Positions 16,168 to 24,789 of a DNA stretch of 64,000 nucleotides are shown piece by piece. Origin of the DNA: Psychrobacter sp. UBA3962 (GTDB lineage: Bacteria > Pseudomonadota > Gammaproteobacteria > Pseudomonadales > Moraxellaceae). The first letter of the stretch is position 1. Each line of letters starts with the position of its first letter. The translations under genes were made by a program, and so were the position numbers. The notes beneath the pieces are model-generated. The model worked only from the letters and a program-made list of their open reading frames with translations, did not search any database and had not been told where the DNA came from. Location: contig NZ_DGDC01000010.1 in NCBI RefSeq assembly GCF_002385225.1, positions 62,001-126,000 on the forward strand. Direction: 5' to 3'.

Positions 16168-16383
16168 ATGTCAGCTCGTGAGCAAGGTACTGTTAAGTGG
16201 TTTAATGATGCAAAAGGATTTGGCTTTATTCAACGTGAAAGCGGTGAGGATATCTTCGTTCATTTCCGCGCTATTCAAGGTGACGGCTATCGTTCACTTC
16301 AGGACGGCCAAAAAGTAGAGTTTGTGGTTACTGAAGGTGAAAAAGGCTTACAAGCTGAAGAAGTTACTAAAATAGACGCTTAA
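16168..16383 (+). CDS. Cold shock domain protein (CspA family)
   Basis: A 71-residue single cold-shock-domain protein, an OB-fold RNA chaperone that binds single-stranded nucleic acid. The start [15 protein letters not shown] carries the RNP1 motif KGFGFI and is followed by the RNP2 motif DIFVHF. It ends GLQAEEV as in CspA-like proteins. AGGAAG lies before the ATG. A very stable hairpin terminator at 16446-16507 makes it a single transcription unit. The next gene is an RhlB-type RNA helicase, so the two may act on the same structured RNAs. Confidence 0.95.
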   Translation: MSAREQGTVKWFNDAKGFGFIQRESGEDIFVHFRAIQGDGYRSLQDGQKVEFVVTEGEKGLQAEEVTKIDA

Positions 16384-16445
16384 TATAAATTCAATATTTC
16401 AGAGGTTGATAAATCTTATTAGCCTGCCTGTTTATTGATCCAAAA

Positions 16446-16507
16446 GTCAATGTGTCAAATCTTAATAGCATTACTGCTAAATTGGATTTGATATGTTGGC
16501 TTTTTTT
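16446..16507 (+). terminator. Terminator of the cold shock gene
   Basis: A 16-bp stem (16446-16461 with 16485-16500, including four G-U pairs) encloses a 23-nt loop. Seven T residues follow (16501-16507). It lies 62 bp after the csp stop. The rest of the gap to the helicase gene (16508-16697) shows no other feature. Confidence 0.75.
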
Positions 16508-16697
16508 ATTGAACGCGAATAATTATCCTTATCTAACTTAGGCATTGGTGATGGCAATGACCTATAATAGCTTAAAAATAGGCCATAGCTAAAATAGAGT
16601 TATTTAAAGAGGGTCTAGCGTTTTGCTGACACCGGCTAAGCAATCACCAAAGTAGCGTACTAATAACCATAAATGACGTAAACACTAAGGAAGTTTA

Positions 16698-17849
16698 ATG
16701 GATGATTTTATTAAATTTAACGATTTGGATTTAAGTGACAGTGTCCTAAAGTCGGTCGAAGAGTTAGGCTTCACTCAGTTGACGCCGATCCAAGCCCAGA
16801 TTCTACCGCACACGTTAGCGGGACAAGATGCCATTGGTCAAGCACAAACTGGCACCGGGAAAACAGCCACTTTTCTTATTACCATCATAGAAGCTTTATT
16901 AAAGCGCCCCTTCCAGCCCGATGAAAAGCGATACTTGGGAGAGCCAAGAGCATTAATTTTGGCACCGACTCGCGAGCTTGCCAATCAAATCTTTGAGGAT
17001 GCCATTGCTTTGACCAAACATACCCAGTTACATAGTGTTTGTGTGATGGGCGGGATAGATTATGAGCAACAGACAGCAGCTTTGGACCAAGAATTTACCG
17101 ATATCTTGATTGCAACACCAGGCCGTCTGATTGACCTGATCCATAGAGGTCATGTCTTTTTGGACCGCATCGAAGCTTTTGTATTAGATGAAGCGGACCG
17201 TATGCTGGATATGGGTTTTATTCCTGATATTAAGCGATTGATGCGTTACATGCCGCCCAATACCGATAGACAAAGTTTATTATTCTCAGCAACTTTTAAC
17301 CAAGATGTTATGAATTTAGCTTATAAATGGCTATTGAATCCGGTTTTTGTTGAGATTGAGCCTGAGCATAAGACCAGTGATTTGGTCGAGCAACACTTCT
17401 ACCTGTTAACAGAGGCTGATAAATATCAGGCTTTGACCCGTATTTTGGCCTCTGAACAGGCAGATAAAGTCATTGTTTTTGCGAACCGAAAAGATCAGGT
17501 TAAGCGCTTGTATAACCGATTGGGAGAAGAGCACAACGTGGTCATGCTTTCCGGTGATGTCGATCAAAGTAAGCGTGAACGTTACTTGGATAAATTCAAA
17601 AACGGCAATGCCAAGGTGCTGGTGGCGACAGATGTGGCGGGACGCGGTATTCACGTGGATGATGTTAGCCATGTGGTGAACTACACCTTGCCCGATCAGC
17701 CTGATGATTATGTACACCGTATAGGGCGTACCGGACGTGCCGGCCAAAAAGGAGTTAGCATTAGCTTCGTAAGTGAAGATGATGCCTTTAATTTACCGGC
17801 AATTGAAGCTCATTTAGATACCAAGCTGAAACTTGAGCAGCTAGATTAA
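16698..17849 (+). CDS. rhlB: DEAD-box ATP-dependent RNA helicase, RhlB type
   Basis: A 383-residue DEAD-box helicase that unwinds RNA; RhlB is the degradosome-associated member in enterobacteria. Motifs in order: the Q motif GFTQLTPIQAQ, motif I AQTGTGKT, Ia PTRELANQ, Ib TPGRL, motif II DEAD in VLDEADRML, motif III SAT, motif IV VIVFANRKDQV, motif V TDVAGRGIHVDDV and motif VI HRIGRTGRAG. The N-terminal FNDLDLSDSVLKSVEELGF and the short C-terminus with no basic tail favour RhlB over RhlE or SrmB. AAGGAAG precedes the ATG. A bidirectional terminator follows. Confidence 0.9.
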   Translation: MDDFIKFNDLDLSDSVLKSVEELGFTQLTPIQAQILPHTLAGQDAIGQAQTGTGKTATFLITIIEALLKRPFQPDEKRYLGEPRALILAPTRELANQIFEDAIALTKHTQLHSVCVMGGIDYEQQTAALDQEFTDILIATPGRLIDLIHRGHVFLDRIEAFVLDEADRMLDMGFIPDIKRLMRYMPPNTDRQSLLFSATFNQDVMNLAYKWLLNPVFVEIEPEHKTSDLVEQHFYLLTEADKYQALTRILASEQADKVIVFANRKDQVKRLYNRLGEEHNVVMLSGDVDQSKRERYLDKFKNGNAKVLVATDVAGRGIHVDDVSHVVNYTLPDQPDDYVHRIGRTGRAGQKGVSISFVSEDDAFNLPAIEAHLDTKLKLEQLD

Positions 17850-17889
17850 TTGGCTACGGCTGTAATTAAAAATATAAAACACTAAATGC

Positions 17890-17921
17890 AAATAGGGCTA
17901 CTGATTTCAGTAGCCCTATTT
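17890..17921. terminator. Bidirectional terminator after the helicase gene
   Basis: AAATAGGGCTACTGA (17890-17904) pairs perfectly with TCAGTAGCCCTATTT (17907-17921). It lies between the helicase and the convergent TauE/SafE-like gene. The T tract is short in both directions, but the 15-bp stem is strong. Confidence 0.78.
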
Positions 17922-17990
17922 GTTATGTGTTATTTTCTATGTACTACTAGTTATGGGGTGTTTATACAAGCTATGAGAGGAGAGGCTATT

Positions 17991-18833
17991 TTATTGAGAA
18001 TGATGCTGCATAGGCATCTCTTCTGCTGAATGCATGTCGTGGCCGGCCATATCTTCATTACCCATAGAATGCTGATCGTGAGCGCCGTGTTCAGCAGGAG
18101 CAGACATTGAGCTGTCGTGCATTTGATGCCCCCCATGCGCTCCGTGGTCGCCATGACCGCCCATATGTTTCATTGCCATAGGGAGAGCAATCACTGCCAA
18201 TCCCGATAGAATCATAATGATTCCGTTTAATTGACGTAATTTATAGCGGCCAATTTGTTTGTGTAACCAGCCTACGGTTTCTTGGGTAGCGACTAACATA
18301 GGAACTGTCCCTAAGCCGAAGACGAACATCAATAAAGCGCCAGTAGCAACATTATTACCGACAACGGCCATAAGCAGGGCACCATATACCAAACCACAAG
18401 GTAGGAAACCCCATAATAAGCCAGCGGCTAGAGCTCTTGGAAAAGTGTTTAAGGGAAAAACTTTTTGACGTAAGGGAGACAGTTTTTTCCAAACGCCCAT
18501 GCCCACTTTTTCAAGTTTGTTTAAAAAGGGCATGCCCAGCATAGATAAGCCAATGAATACCAATACCAAGCCCAGTAAAATACGAGGCGTTGAGTTACCC
18601 ATAAGGATTGGGGCTAAAACGGTGGTGCCGATAATGCCCGCAATAACCCCTAAAATTGAATAACTAATCAGTCGGCCAAAATGGTAAGTGGCAATAAGTC
18701 CTCGTTTTTTTAGAGGGCTTACCTCTTGCATCGATAAACCAAAAGCGGTAACCAAGCCACCACACATCCCTAAGCAGTGTGGAGAACCAAAAAAGCCCAT
18801 AGCAAATGCTGCTAACAATAAAGGAGTTGTCAT
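17991..18833 (-). CDS. Sulfite exporter TauE/SafE-like membrane protein with His/Met-rich tail (ccoS neighbour)
   Basis: A 280-residue protein with six to seven membrane segments. It begins with FGSPHCLGMCGGLVTAFG, a cysteine/histidine motif of the group often encoded next to cbb3 oxidase assembly genes and annotated as TauE/SafE family. The last ~55 residues form a soluble tail very rich in histidine, methionine and glycine (for example GGHGDHGAHGGHQMHD), a likely copper- or nickel-binding segment. ccoS lies 61 bp upstream on the same strand, so a role in metal delivery to cytochrome oxidase is inferred. The transported substrate is not known. No ccoNOQP or ccoGHI gene is in the window. Confidence 0.8.
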   Translation of the reverse strand: MTTPLLLAAFAMGFFGSPHCLGMCGGLVTAFGLSMQEVSPLKKRGLIATYHFGRLISYSILGVIAGIIGTTVLAPILMGNSTPRILLGLVLVFIGLSMLGMPFLNKLEKVGMGVWKKLSPLRQKVFPLNTFPRALAAGLLWGFLPCGLVYGALLMAVVGNNVATGALLMFVFGLGTVPMLVATQETVGWLHKQIGRYKLRQLNGIIMILSGLAVIALPMAMKHMGGHGDHGAHGGHQMHDSSMSAPAEHGAHDQHSMGNEDMAGHDMHSAEEMPMQHHSQ

Positions 18834-18894
18834 AAAAAAATTATCCGTAAGGTTTGGTTTTTAGAGCAAATTGAAGGCTCACAGTTGGCAACTA

Positions 18895-19185
18895 TTATTT
18901 GCCCTCCGCTGATTCATCTTTACTATCAGCTTGTGAGATATTGCTAGTATTCGATTGATTATTGACCTTTGGAGGCGGTATATCGGCTTTAGGCGTAGTA
19001 GGGTTAGGGTTACCACCCAGAGCTTGCCTACGTTCCTGGCGGTCATCTAAAATAACGCGCTGCGATTCATTATCCAAATCCTCAAATTGATTGGATCTAA
19101 CGGCATAGCGAACCGCCCAAATACCAATCACAAATAGCATAAGGCTTAACGGAATAAGTAAATACATACTGACCATATTAGGCAT
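18895..19185 (-). CDS. ccoS: cbb3-type cytochrome oxidase assembly protein CcoS
   Basis: CcoS is a small single-helix protein needed for maturation of cbb3 cytochrome oxidase. The segment MYLLIPLSLMLFVIGIWAVRYAVRSNQFEDLD is split here between the membrane helix and the conserved AVRSxQFxDL motif, the family signature. The C-terminal ~45 residues are a polar, proline-rich extension longer than in most homologues (96 residues against about 50-70). The first ATG is used; a second in-frame ATG six residues later (19167) would start right at the helix. It forms a pair with the TauE/SafE-like gene downstream. Confidence 0.86.
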   Translation of the reverse strand: MPNMVSMYLLIPLSLMLFVIGIWAVRYAVRSNQFEDLDNESQRVILDDRQERRQALGGNPNPTTPKADIPPPKVNNQSNTSNISQADSKDESAEGK

Positions 19186-19290
19186 CCATTTTTTAAGCGT
19201 ACGATTAATTGAATAAAAATATCAGCAGATCATAAAAAGCAGAGTCGTTAATTTTAAAAAAATATAATATACCTTTATATATATTATAAT

Positions 19291-19325
19291 GCTTTTTAGT
19301 AAAAAAAACTAAAAAAAAAGTGTCT
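19291..19325. repeat. A/T-only hairpin downstream of ydcF
   Basis: TTTTTAGT followed by ACTAAAAA across an A-rich loop forms an A/T-only dyad with long A and T runs on both sides. It lies between the end of ydcF (minus) and the upstream region of ccoS. It could act as a weak terminator for ydcF but has no G/C pairs apart from one. Confidence 0.4.
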
Positions 19326-19346
19326 AATCAATCCAAAAAAGGCTGA

Positions 19347-20300
19347 CTAGAATGTCTTAACATCTTCCGGCTTTCGACTGCGCAATAAGGTCTCAAAGCT
19401 GACATCACTGGCTTGACGACAATTATCTTGTGGCACAAACACATCACGAGCATACGCGGCCAACTCATATAAAGTACGACGAGAATGCTGAGCATTATTT
19501 CTAGGCTCAAGCCAGCCTTTCTGCATAGGGAGAGGCGCGGGAATTGGTAAGGCGTGAATGCCATTTAAGGCAAACTGTCGGCGGGCACGCGTCATGTGAT
19601 AGGCATCTGTAATTAAATATACATCTTGTAAATGCAGACGTTTGGCAGTGAATCGGGCATTTTCGCAAGTGTTCATACTGGCATTTTCAGTGATGACATT
19701 CTCAATATTGTAATTATATAACCAATCTTTCATCCAAGGGGCATCCACTCCGGTCAGTATTATCGGCAATGGGTTGTTGCGCTGATATTGGATGACAGTC
19801 TGCATCCGGCTTAACGTATAGTCATTAAGCACAATGTCTGGTTTTTGCAAAGAAGAGCCTTGAGCTTGCTGTATGGGCTCATCAGTTTGTGGTTTGGGTT
19901 GATAGCTCGCTGAAATGCTAGACTTTATTTGCCGAGCATTCTCAGTCTTATTATTTTTATCTGGGTTTTGTTGATCCTGATAGGTATCCGCTTCAGTAAG
20001 ACCACCGCCTAACACAACATAGGCTGTAGGCTGATGATTAAAGGGAATACTTAAAGATAAAGTCGTATCAGGTTGCTTATTATCGACGGCATCCTTCATC
20101 GCAGTAGGGGAAGTTAACACCGGTTTTGAGTGCTGTGCGACCTTAGGTATCGGTAAATGATTAAGCACCCACAATCCCACAGTAGAAAAAACTGGGGTAT
20201 AAAACCCAACCAGAGTCATTAATCCTAGTAATAAAAATACCAAAGAGGACTTTATTACGATATTGACCATGGGGGCTATCGGAGTGGGCGACTTAGTCAT
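19347..20300 (-). CDS. YdcF/SanA/ElyC family (DUF218) membrane protein
   Basis: A DUF218-domain protein with an N-terminal membrane helix. Some relatives (ElyC, SanA) affect cell envelope synthesis. Visible elements: the strand YVVLGGGLTE, the LSRMQTVIQYQRNNPLPIILTG block, ENASMNTCENARFTAKRL, and ITDAYHMTRARRQFALNGI with the family's conserved histidine and arginines. A polar, low-complexity insertion (about residues 105-150) sits between the first strand and the next helix. The ATG at 20300 is preferred over the TTG at 20315. The gene begins about 21 bp after the murB stop, so the two probably share a transcript, consistent with an envelope role. Confidence 0.8.
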   Translation of the reverse strand: MTKSPTPIAPMVNIVIKSSLVFLLLGLMTLVGFYTPVFSTVGLWVLNHLPIPKVAQHSKPVLTSPTAMKDAVDNKQPDTTLSLSIPFNHQPTAYVVLGGGLTEADTYQDQQNPDKNNKTENARQIKSSISASYQPKPQTDEPIQQAQGSSLQKPDIVLNDYTLSRMQTVIQYQRNNPLPIILTGVDAPWMKDWLYNYNIENVITENASMNTCENARFTAKRLHLQDVYLITDAYHMTRARRQFALNGIHALPIPAPLPMQKGWLEPRNNAQHSRRTLYELAAYARDVFVPQDNCRQASDVSFETLLRSRKPEDVKTF

Positions 20301-20321
20301 CGAAGGTGACACCAAGATATA

Positions 20322-21476
20322 TTAATAATGGGCTTCATTATTTACCCAGACAGGCTCACGCTCTAAGGCAATACCAAACTGATCTTGAATGGTCTGCTGG
20401 ATAAGCTGCTGTGTGGCTAAAATATCGTGCTGAGAGGCCGGTGTGTTACTGTCTGCTGCGCTATGATTAACCAATACTAAAGCTTGTTTGTCATGGGTTA
20501 AAATGGGGGCGATACCTTTGCCTTTTAGGCCAGCGTTGTCTATCAACCAGCCTGCGGCGACTTTGGTCTGTTCATCCCCCACAGGGTAGCCCACGATGTT
20601 AGGGTACTCATTTGATAAGGCAATAAACTGACTATTAGCAATAATGGGGTTTTTAAAAAAGCTGCCACAGTTGGGGAGCTGCTTTGGGTCGGGAAGCTTC
20701 GATTGACGGATTTCGATAATGGCCTGCATTACATCTTTAGCAGTAATCTCTGAGCGTGAGTCAGCCTCTGCTTTAGTCATTGCCAAGGTAGAGACATCGC
20801 CGTAGTTCGCGGTAACCTTCAAGGCATCTTTATGCAGCTTAAAACCTACTCGGGTGATCAGCCACTGGCCTGCTTGCTGTTTAAAGATACTGTCGCGATA
20901 GTTAAACTGACAGTCGCTTTTGTTAAACTCATGCCAAATCTGGGTGGGTAAATGAAAGGCTTTAACATGGGTCATGTAATCTTCTAATTGTACCCCATAG
21001 GCGCCAATGTTCTGTACCGGAGAAGCCCCAACCAGCCCTGGGATTAACGCTAAATTCTCTAAACCATACCAACCTTGATTGACAGTATAAACCACTAGCT
21101 CGTGCCAACTTTCACCACCCATGACTTCAATGGTAATGCTGTCAGTATCTTCGGCTAAAACCTCGATACCTTTATAAGTAGGATGCAGTACGCTGGCGTG
21201 TAGTATTTCAGGCAAAATGACGTTACTGCCCCCAGAAAGCACAAATATCGGGGTACCAAGCCTATCAAGCTCTGCCACCGTAGGTTCGATATCAGACTCT
21301 AAGTTCAGGGTAATCAGCCTATCTGCCTGACAAGACAGACGCATGGTATTGTACTCAATTAAGTCTGCAGCCACTGTGGTTAGGTTGTTCAATGCAAAGC
21401 CCTCAGCAGTTCTCTGTGCTGATGAGAGGTTAGCAGTATTGGCTTGGGTGCTGTGGATTTGAGATGAGGGGCTCAT
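20322..21476 (-). CDS. murB: UDP-N-acetylenolpyruvoylglucosamine reductase
   Basis: MurB reduces UDP-GlcNAc enolpyruvate to UDP-MurNAc, using FAD and NADPH, in peptidoglycan precursor synthesis. Motifs: the FAD-binding LSGGSNVILPE, the IPGLVGASPVQNIGAYG loop, the FNYRDSIFKQ motif with a catalytic arginine, and LPNCGSFFKNP with the catalytic serine. The C-terminal NEAHYWVNN region is short, as in type I enzymes. About 35 residues rich in S, Q and T precede the usual start, giving roughly 384 residues. The ATG at 21476 is preferred over a TTG at 21494. ydcF follows closely. Confidence 0.93.
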   Translation of the reverse strand: MSPSSQIHSTQANTANLSSAQRTAEGFALNNLTTVAADLIEYNTMRLSCQADRLITLNLESDIEPTVAELDRLGTPIFVLSGGSNVILPEILHASVLHPTYKGIEVLAEDTDSITIEVMGGESWHELVVYTVNQGWYGLENLALIPGLVGASPVQNIGAYGVQLEDYMTHVKAFHLPTQIWHEFNKSDCQFNYRDSIFKQQAGQWLITRVGFKLHKDALKVTANYGDVSTLAMTKAEADSRSEITAKDVMQAIIEIRQSKLPDPKQLPNCGSFFKNPIIANSQFIALSNEYPNIVGYPVGDEQTKVAAGWLIDNAGLKGKGIAPILTHDKQALVLVNHSAADSNTPASQHDILATQQLIQQTIQDQFGIALEREPVWVNNEAHY

Positions 21477-21517
21477 AGGCGATTTGGAACTCAATTAAAT
21501 AAGCTTAATATTATAGC

Positions 21518-21551
21518 AGTGACCCTATCAAATAAATATGACAGGGTCACT
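21518..21551. repeat. 9-bp perfect inverted repeat between the phosphatase and murB genes
   Basis: AGTGACCCT (21518-21526) and AGGGTCACT (21543-21551) enclose 16 nt. On the minus strand no T run follows, so it is a weak terminator candidate at best. A TATAAT on the same strand (21515-21510) directly after it suggests instead an operator- or attenuator-like position at a murB promoter. Function unknown. Confidence 0.45.
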
Positions 21552-21592
21552 AGGGGATTAGGGGTTAATAACAATCAATTAAAAACCGGCAA

Positions 21593-22093
21593 TTATAGTT
21601 GCCAAGTATCTATCCAAGCATCTACAGACGACTCAAGTCTTTTAATAACCTCTTCAAAACCATCCTCACCGCCATAGTAAGGGTCAGGCACATCTTGGTT
21701 GAGGTAGCTGGCATCTACTTCACTCATTAATGCCAAGCGAGCTAAGTCCTCAGCGCCAGCTTTTTGTGCGGCAATCTCACGAATTTGTTGCAAGTCTTTT
21801 AGATTTTGAGAGTCCATTGCCAAAATTAAATCAAAATCCAAGAAGTCTTGGGGACTTACTTGACGAGCGACCAGTTTGCTAATGTTATAACCATGTTGTT
21901 TGGCGTGGCTTTGAGCACGAGGGTCAGGGTGCTTACCGATATGCCAATCGCCAGTACCTGCCGAATCAATTTTTAGGGTTAACCCTGCAATGGCGGTACG
22001 CTGTCTCATGATGCCTTCTGCTGTAGGAGAACGGCAGATGTTGCCAAGACAAACTAGTAGAACTGACTTAGGTGTCGTATCTGACATAGGCAT
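21593..22093 (-). CDS. Low molecular weight protein-tyrosine phosphatase
   Basis: A 166-residue LMW protein-tyrosine phosphatase. The P-loop CX5R is present as VCLGNICRSPTAEG (Cys15, Arg21), and the acid/base aspartate is in VPDPYYGGEDGFEEV. In bacteria such enzymes either act on capsule tyrosine kinases or have broader roles; no kinase or capsule gene is adjacent. AAGG lies before the first ATG. murB follows 117 bp downstream on the same strand. Confidence 0.92.
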   Translation of the reverse strand: MPMSDTTPKSVLLVCLGNICRSPTAEGIMRQRTAIAGLTLKIDSAGTGDWHIGKHPDPRAQSHAKQHGYNISKLVARQVSPQDFLDFDLILAMDSQNLKDLQQIREIAAQKAGAEDLARLALMSEVDASYLNQDVPDPYYGGEDGFEEVIKRLESSVDAWIDTWQL

Positions 22094-22206
22094 AAGATAA
22101 CCTTTAATAATTATTTTAATGAAGTAGGAGAAAAGAGGGTATTAGTAGCTTTTTGTGCTAAAACAAATTGCTGATAGACTCACTAAAGGTAAGTCGCTCA
22201 AATAAA

Positions 22207-22233
22207 AATAGCCCTCTTAAAGTGAAGGCTATT
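22207..22233 (-). terminator. Terminator downstream of hslR
   Basis: On the minus strand AATAGCC (22233-22227 read in reverse) and GGCTATT (22213-22207) form a 7-bp stem over a 13-nt loop, followed by TTTATTT. It lies about 140 bp after the hslR stop and ends the ilvA-hslR direction. Confidence 0.6.
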
Positions 22234-22372
22234 CTAACAAGGTTAGGGGGTAAACGATAGTAGAAGACGGCTACGCAGAGGTCAGCATTTATCGGTAAAT
22301 AGCTACGGTTGAAGCGGACATTAAGATCATAAGTTACGCTTATAAGTTAAGTAAAGCCGATTAACAACGTTC

Positions 22373-22801
22373 TTAATCAGCTTGGTATTTAAAACGCTGT
22401 AAATCACGGCGTTGTTTTTTATTAGGCTTGGTGTCTGGACGAGCCAAATTGGCCAGTTTTCGTTGTTCTGCAAAGTATTCGCGTCTTTTGATGCTCTCTT
22501 CTGTCTCTTCATACAAAGTTTGAGCCACAGTAGCATTGCCTCGTTGGACTGACAGATCTTTCACCACCACTGTTTTTTCGGTCATGGCAGTGGCAGAGCC
22601 TTGACGAATAGTAAGCTCATCACCAATGCTAATCTCTTTACTGGTTTTGACTCGGCTTCCAGCAAAATGTACTTTACCGCCTTCAATGGCTTGCTTGGCT
22701 AGGCTACGGGTGCGATAGAATCGGGCTGCCCATAACCATTTGTCCAAGCGAACCTTTTGTAGAGAGTTGCTATTGTTATCAGTATCTTTTGATTTTGCCA
22801 T
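22373..22801 (-). CDS. hslR: Heat shock protein 15 / S4-domain RNA-binding protein
   Basis: HslR (Hsp15) binds free 50S subunits carrying a stalled nascent chain. The S4 domain is clear: VRLDKWLWAARFYRTRSLAKQAIEGG followed by KVHFAGSRVKTSKEISIGDELTI. The basic C-terminus (PNKKQRRDLQRFK) is also typical. The ATG at 22801 is preceded by AGGG six bases upstream and is preferred over a GTG eight codons earlier. It lies 91 bp after ilvA on the same strand and may be co-transcribed. The length of about 142 residues fits the family. Confidence 0.92.
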   Translation of the reverse strand: MAKSKDTDNNSNSLQKVRLDKWLWAARFYRTRSLAKQAIEGGKVHFAGSRVKTSKEISIGDELTIRQGSATAMTEKTVVVKDLSVQRGNATVAQTLYEETEESIKRREYFAEQRKLANLARPDTKPNKKQRRDLQRFKYQAD

Positions 22802-22892
22802 AATTGCCCTATAAATTTTAACCACTCAAGTAGCTGGTTTTTATGAGTATCTTCATTATTTATGGGGGTATAAGTCAGCAAGTTCAATTAAG

Positions 22893-24446
22893 CTACTTCA
22901 AAAACAGCTGATACCCCACGTTGTCAGTTACCGGGGTACAGTCATAGCCAATCTCTTGTAGCATATCTTGTACCGCAAGTGAGCTGGTGGCTGTGGCCTG
23001 GATGCCCACCAATACTCTGCCATCGGCCGCCCCATGGTTTCGATAGTGGAATAGGGTGATGTTGTAATCTGTGCCCAATCTTTCTAAGAAGTTAAGTAAA
23101 GCACCAGGACGTTCTGGGAAGCTGACTTTAAACAGCTGCTCATCTGTTAATCCGGCATGACCGCCAATTAAGTAGCGAATATGAGATTTTGAAATATCAT
23201 CATCGGTTAGATCATGAGCGTCATAGCCGGCTTCATGTAAGGAATTTGCAATAGTGTGGCGCTCTTTATCACCTTCTTTTAAGGCAATACCCACAAAAAT
23301 ACTGGCAGGTTCTAAAGAGTCCGGTGAGGTGCGACTGCGTGCGCGATAGTTAAACTCAGTGATATTACGACCTTTTAGATCACGACAGAACTCTAAGAAA
23401 GCACCGGTACGCTCAGGAATAGTAACGGCAAATACCGCTTCTTTTTTCTCACCAATTTCAGTACGCTCTGCAATATAACGCAAACGGTCAAAGTTCATGT
23501 TGGCACCAGAGATTATGGCCACACAGTTTTTGCCGCTAATTTTGTTTTGGCTTAAGTATTTCTTCATCCCTGCCAGCGCTAGAGCTCCTGAAGGCTCTAC
23601 AATGCTGCGTCTTTCTTCGAACACATCTTTGACCGCTGCACAGACTTCATCATTGGTACAGGTCACTACTTCTTGTTCGATAAGTTTGCCTGAGTTATCG
23701 CTTTTTTGTAAATTGAACACCTCATAAGGCAATTCACCAATTTGTGCTACTGCAGTACCATCAACAAATAAGCTGACTTGAGACAGCTTAACTCGATCTC
23801 CCGCTTCAATGGCTGCTTTTAAGCTGGCTGCCCCTTCAGGTTCAACAGCAATGACTTTGACATGAGGGGCTACATCGCCTAAGAAGGCGGCGACACCAGC
23901 CAGTAGACCGCCGCCCCCTACTGGGACAAACACATAGTCTACATCTCGCCACTGTTGATTAATCTCCAAAGCCACAGTGCCTTGCCCGGCAATAACCAGC
24001 TCATCGTCATAAGGAGGAATATAGGTTAAACCCTCTTTGATTGAGCGCTCAATGGCATACTGGTTTGAGACATCAAAGCTGTCGCCGTATAAATCCACAT
24101 TACCGCCCAAAGCTTTGACTGCTTTAACCTTAATGTCTGGGGTAGTGGTGGGCATAACGATAATATTTTTAAGGCCTAACTTGTCAGCAGAGAAAGCTAC
24201 CCCTTGAGCATGGTTACCAGCGGAGGCACAAATGACACCCCGAGATTTTTGCTCTTCAGATAGCTGACTAATTCGGTTATAGGCGCCTCGTAACTTAAAT
24301 GAAAAGACAGGCTGTAAATCTTCTCGCTTCAAACGAATGTCGTTGTTAAAACGAGCAGATAACTTTGGTGCAAAATCTAAAGGCGTCTGAATAGCGACGT
24401 CATATACGGTAGCCTGGAGAATGTTACGAACCCATTTTGATAGCAT
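22893..24446 (-). CDS. ilvA: Threonine ammonia-lyase, biosynthetic
   Basis: IlvA deaminates threonine to 2-oxobutanoate, the first step of isoleucine synthesis, and is inhibited by isoleucine in the family. The PLP lysine is at about residue 51 in SFKLRGAYN. The phosphate-binding loop is PVGGGGLLAG, and ASAGNHAQGVAFSA matches the substrate loop. Two ACT-like regulatory repeats fill residues ~330-517 (AVFAVTIPERTGAFLEFC and FKVSFPERPGALLNFL), so this is the long, regulated biosynthetic form. The gene is divergent from rpiA. No leader peptide or attenuator was recognised upstream. Confidence 0.95.
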   Translation of the reverse strand: MLSKWVRNILQATVYDVAIQTPLDFAPKLSARFNNDIRLKREDLQPVFSFKLRGAYNRISQLSEEQKSRGVICASAGNHAQGVAFSADKLGLKNIIVMPTTTPDIKVKAVKALGGNVDLYGDSFDVSNQYAIERSIKEGLTYIPPYDDELVIAGQGTVALEINQQWRDVDYVFVPVGGGGLLAGVAAFLGDVAPHVKVIAVEPEGAASLKAAIEAGDRVKLSQVSLFVDGTAVAQIGELPYEVFNLQKSDNSGKLIEQEVVTCTNDEVCAAVKDVFEERRSIVEPSGALALAGMKKYLSQNKISGKNCVAIISGANMNFDRLRYIAERTEIGEKKEAVFAVTIPERTGAFLEFCRDLKGRNITEFNYRARSRTSPDSLEPASIFVGIALKEGDKERHTIANSLHEAGYDAHDLTDDDISKSHIRYLIGGHAGLTDEQLFKVSFPERPGALLNFLERLGTDYNITLFHYRNHGAADGRVLVGIQATATSSLAVQDMLQEIGYDCTPVTDNVGYQLFLK

Positions 24447-24789
24447 AGAAAGTCCTAAAAATTTATTTACCGATGGTCTGGTGAATGGTTTTTGCCCATG
24501 AACGGTGACTCATAATTGGTAACGGAGTCGATGTCTTTATTTTTGTAACTGTTAAGCCTATGCTGTTTTTTTTAATCGTGCAAGTTTTAGCAGTGAAATT
24601 ATTGATGATATTAGTTTATTTTATAAATAACTTTTTTTAAGTGATTAAAAAGACAGCTTTTGAAACTAAAGATGGCGAAAAATAAGGGCGGATTTGGTAT
24701 TATGGCAGCTGCATAATTAACGACTAATGTTGGTTGTTTAAACCATTTGATTTTATACCTTATTAATTGCATACATAAAAAGGGCAGCT
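24447..24789. other. Divergent intergenic region between ilvA and rpiA
   Basis: The 343 bp must hold both promoters. It is AT-rich with several T runs, and I see no confident -35/-10 pair, palindrome or small open frame. AAAGGGCAGCT directly before the rpiA ATG is its ribosome binding site. Confidence 0.5.
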
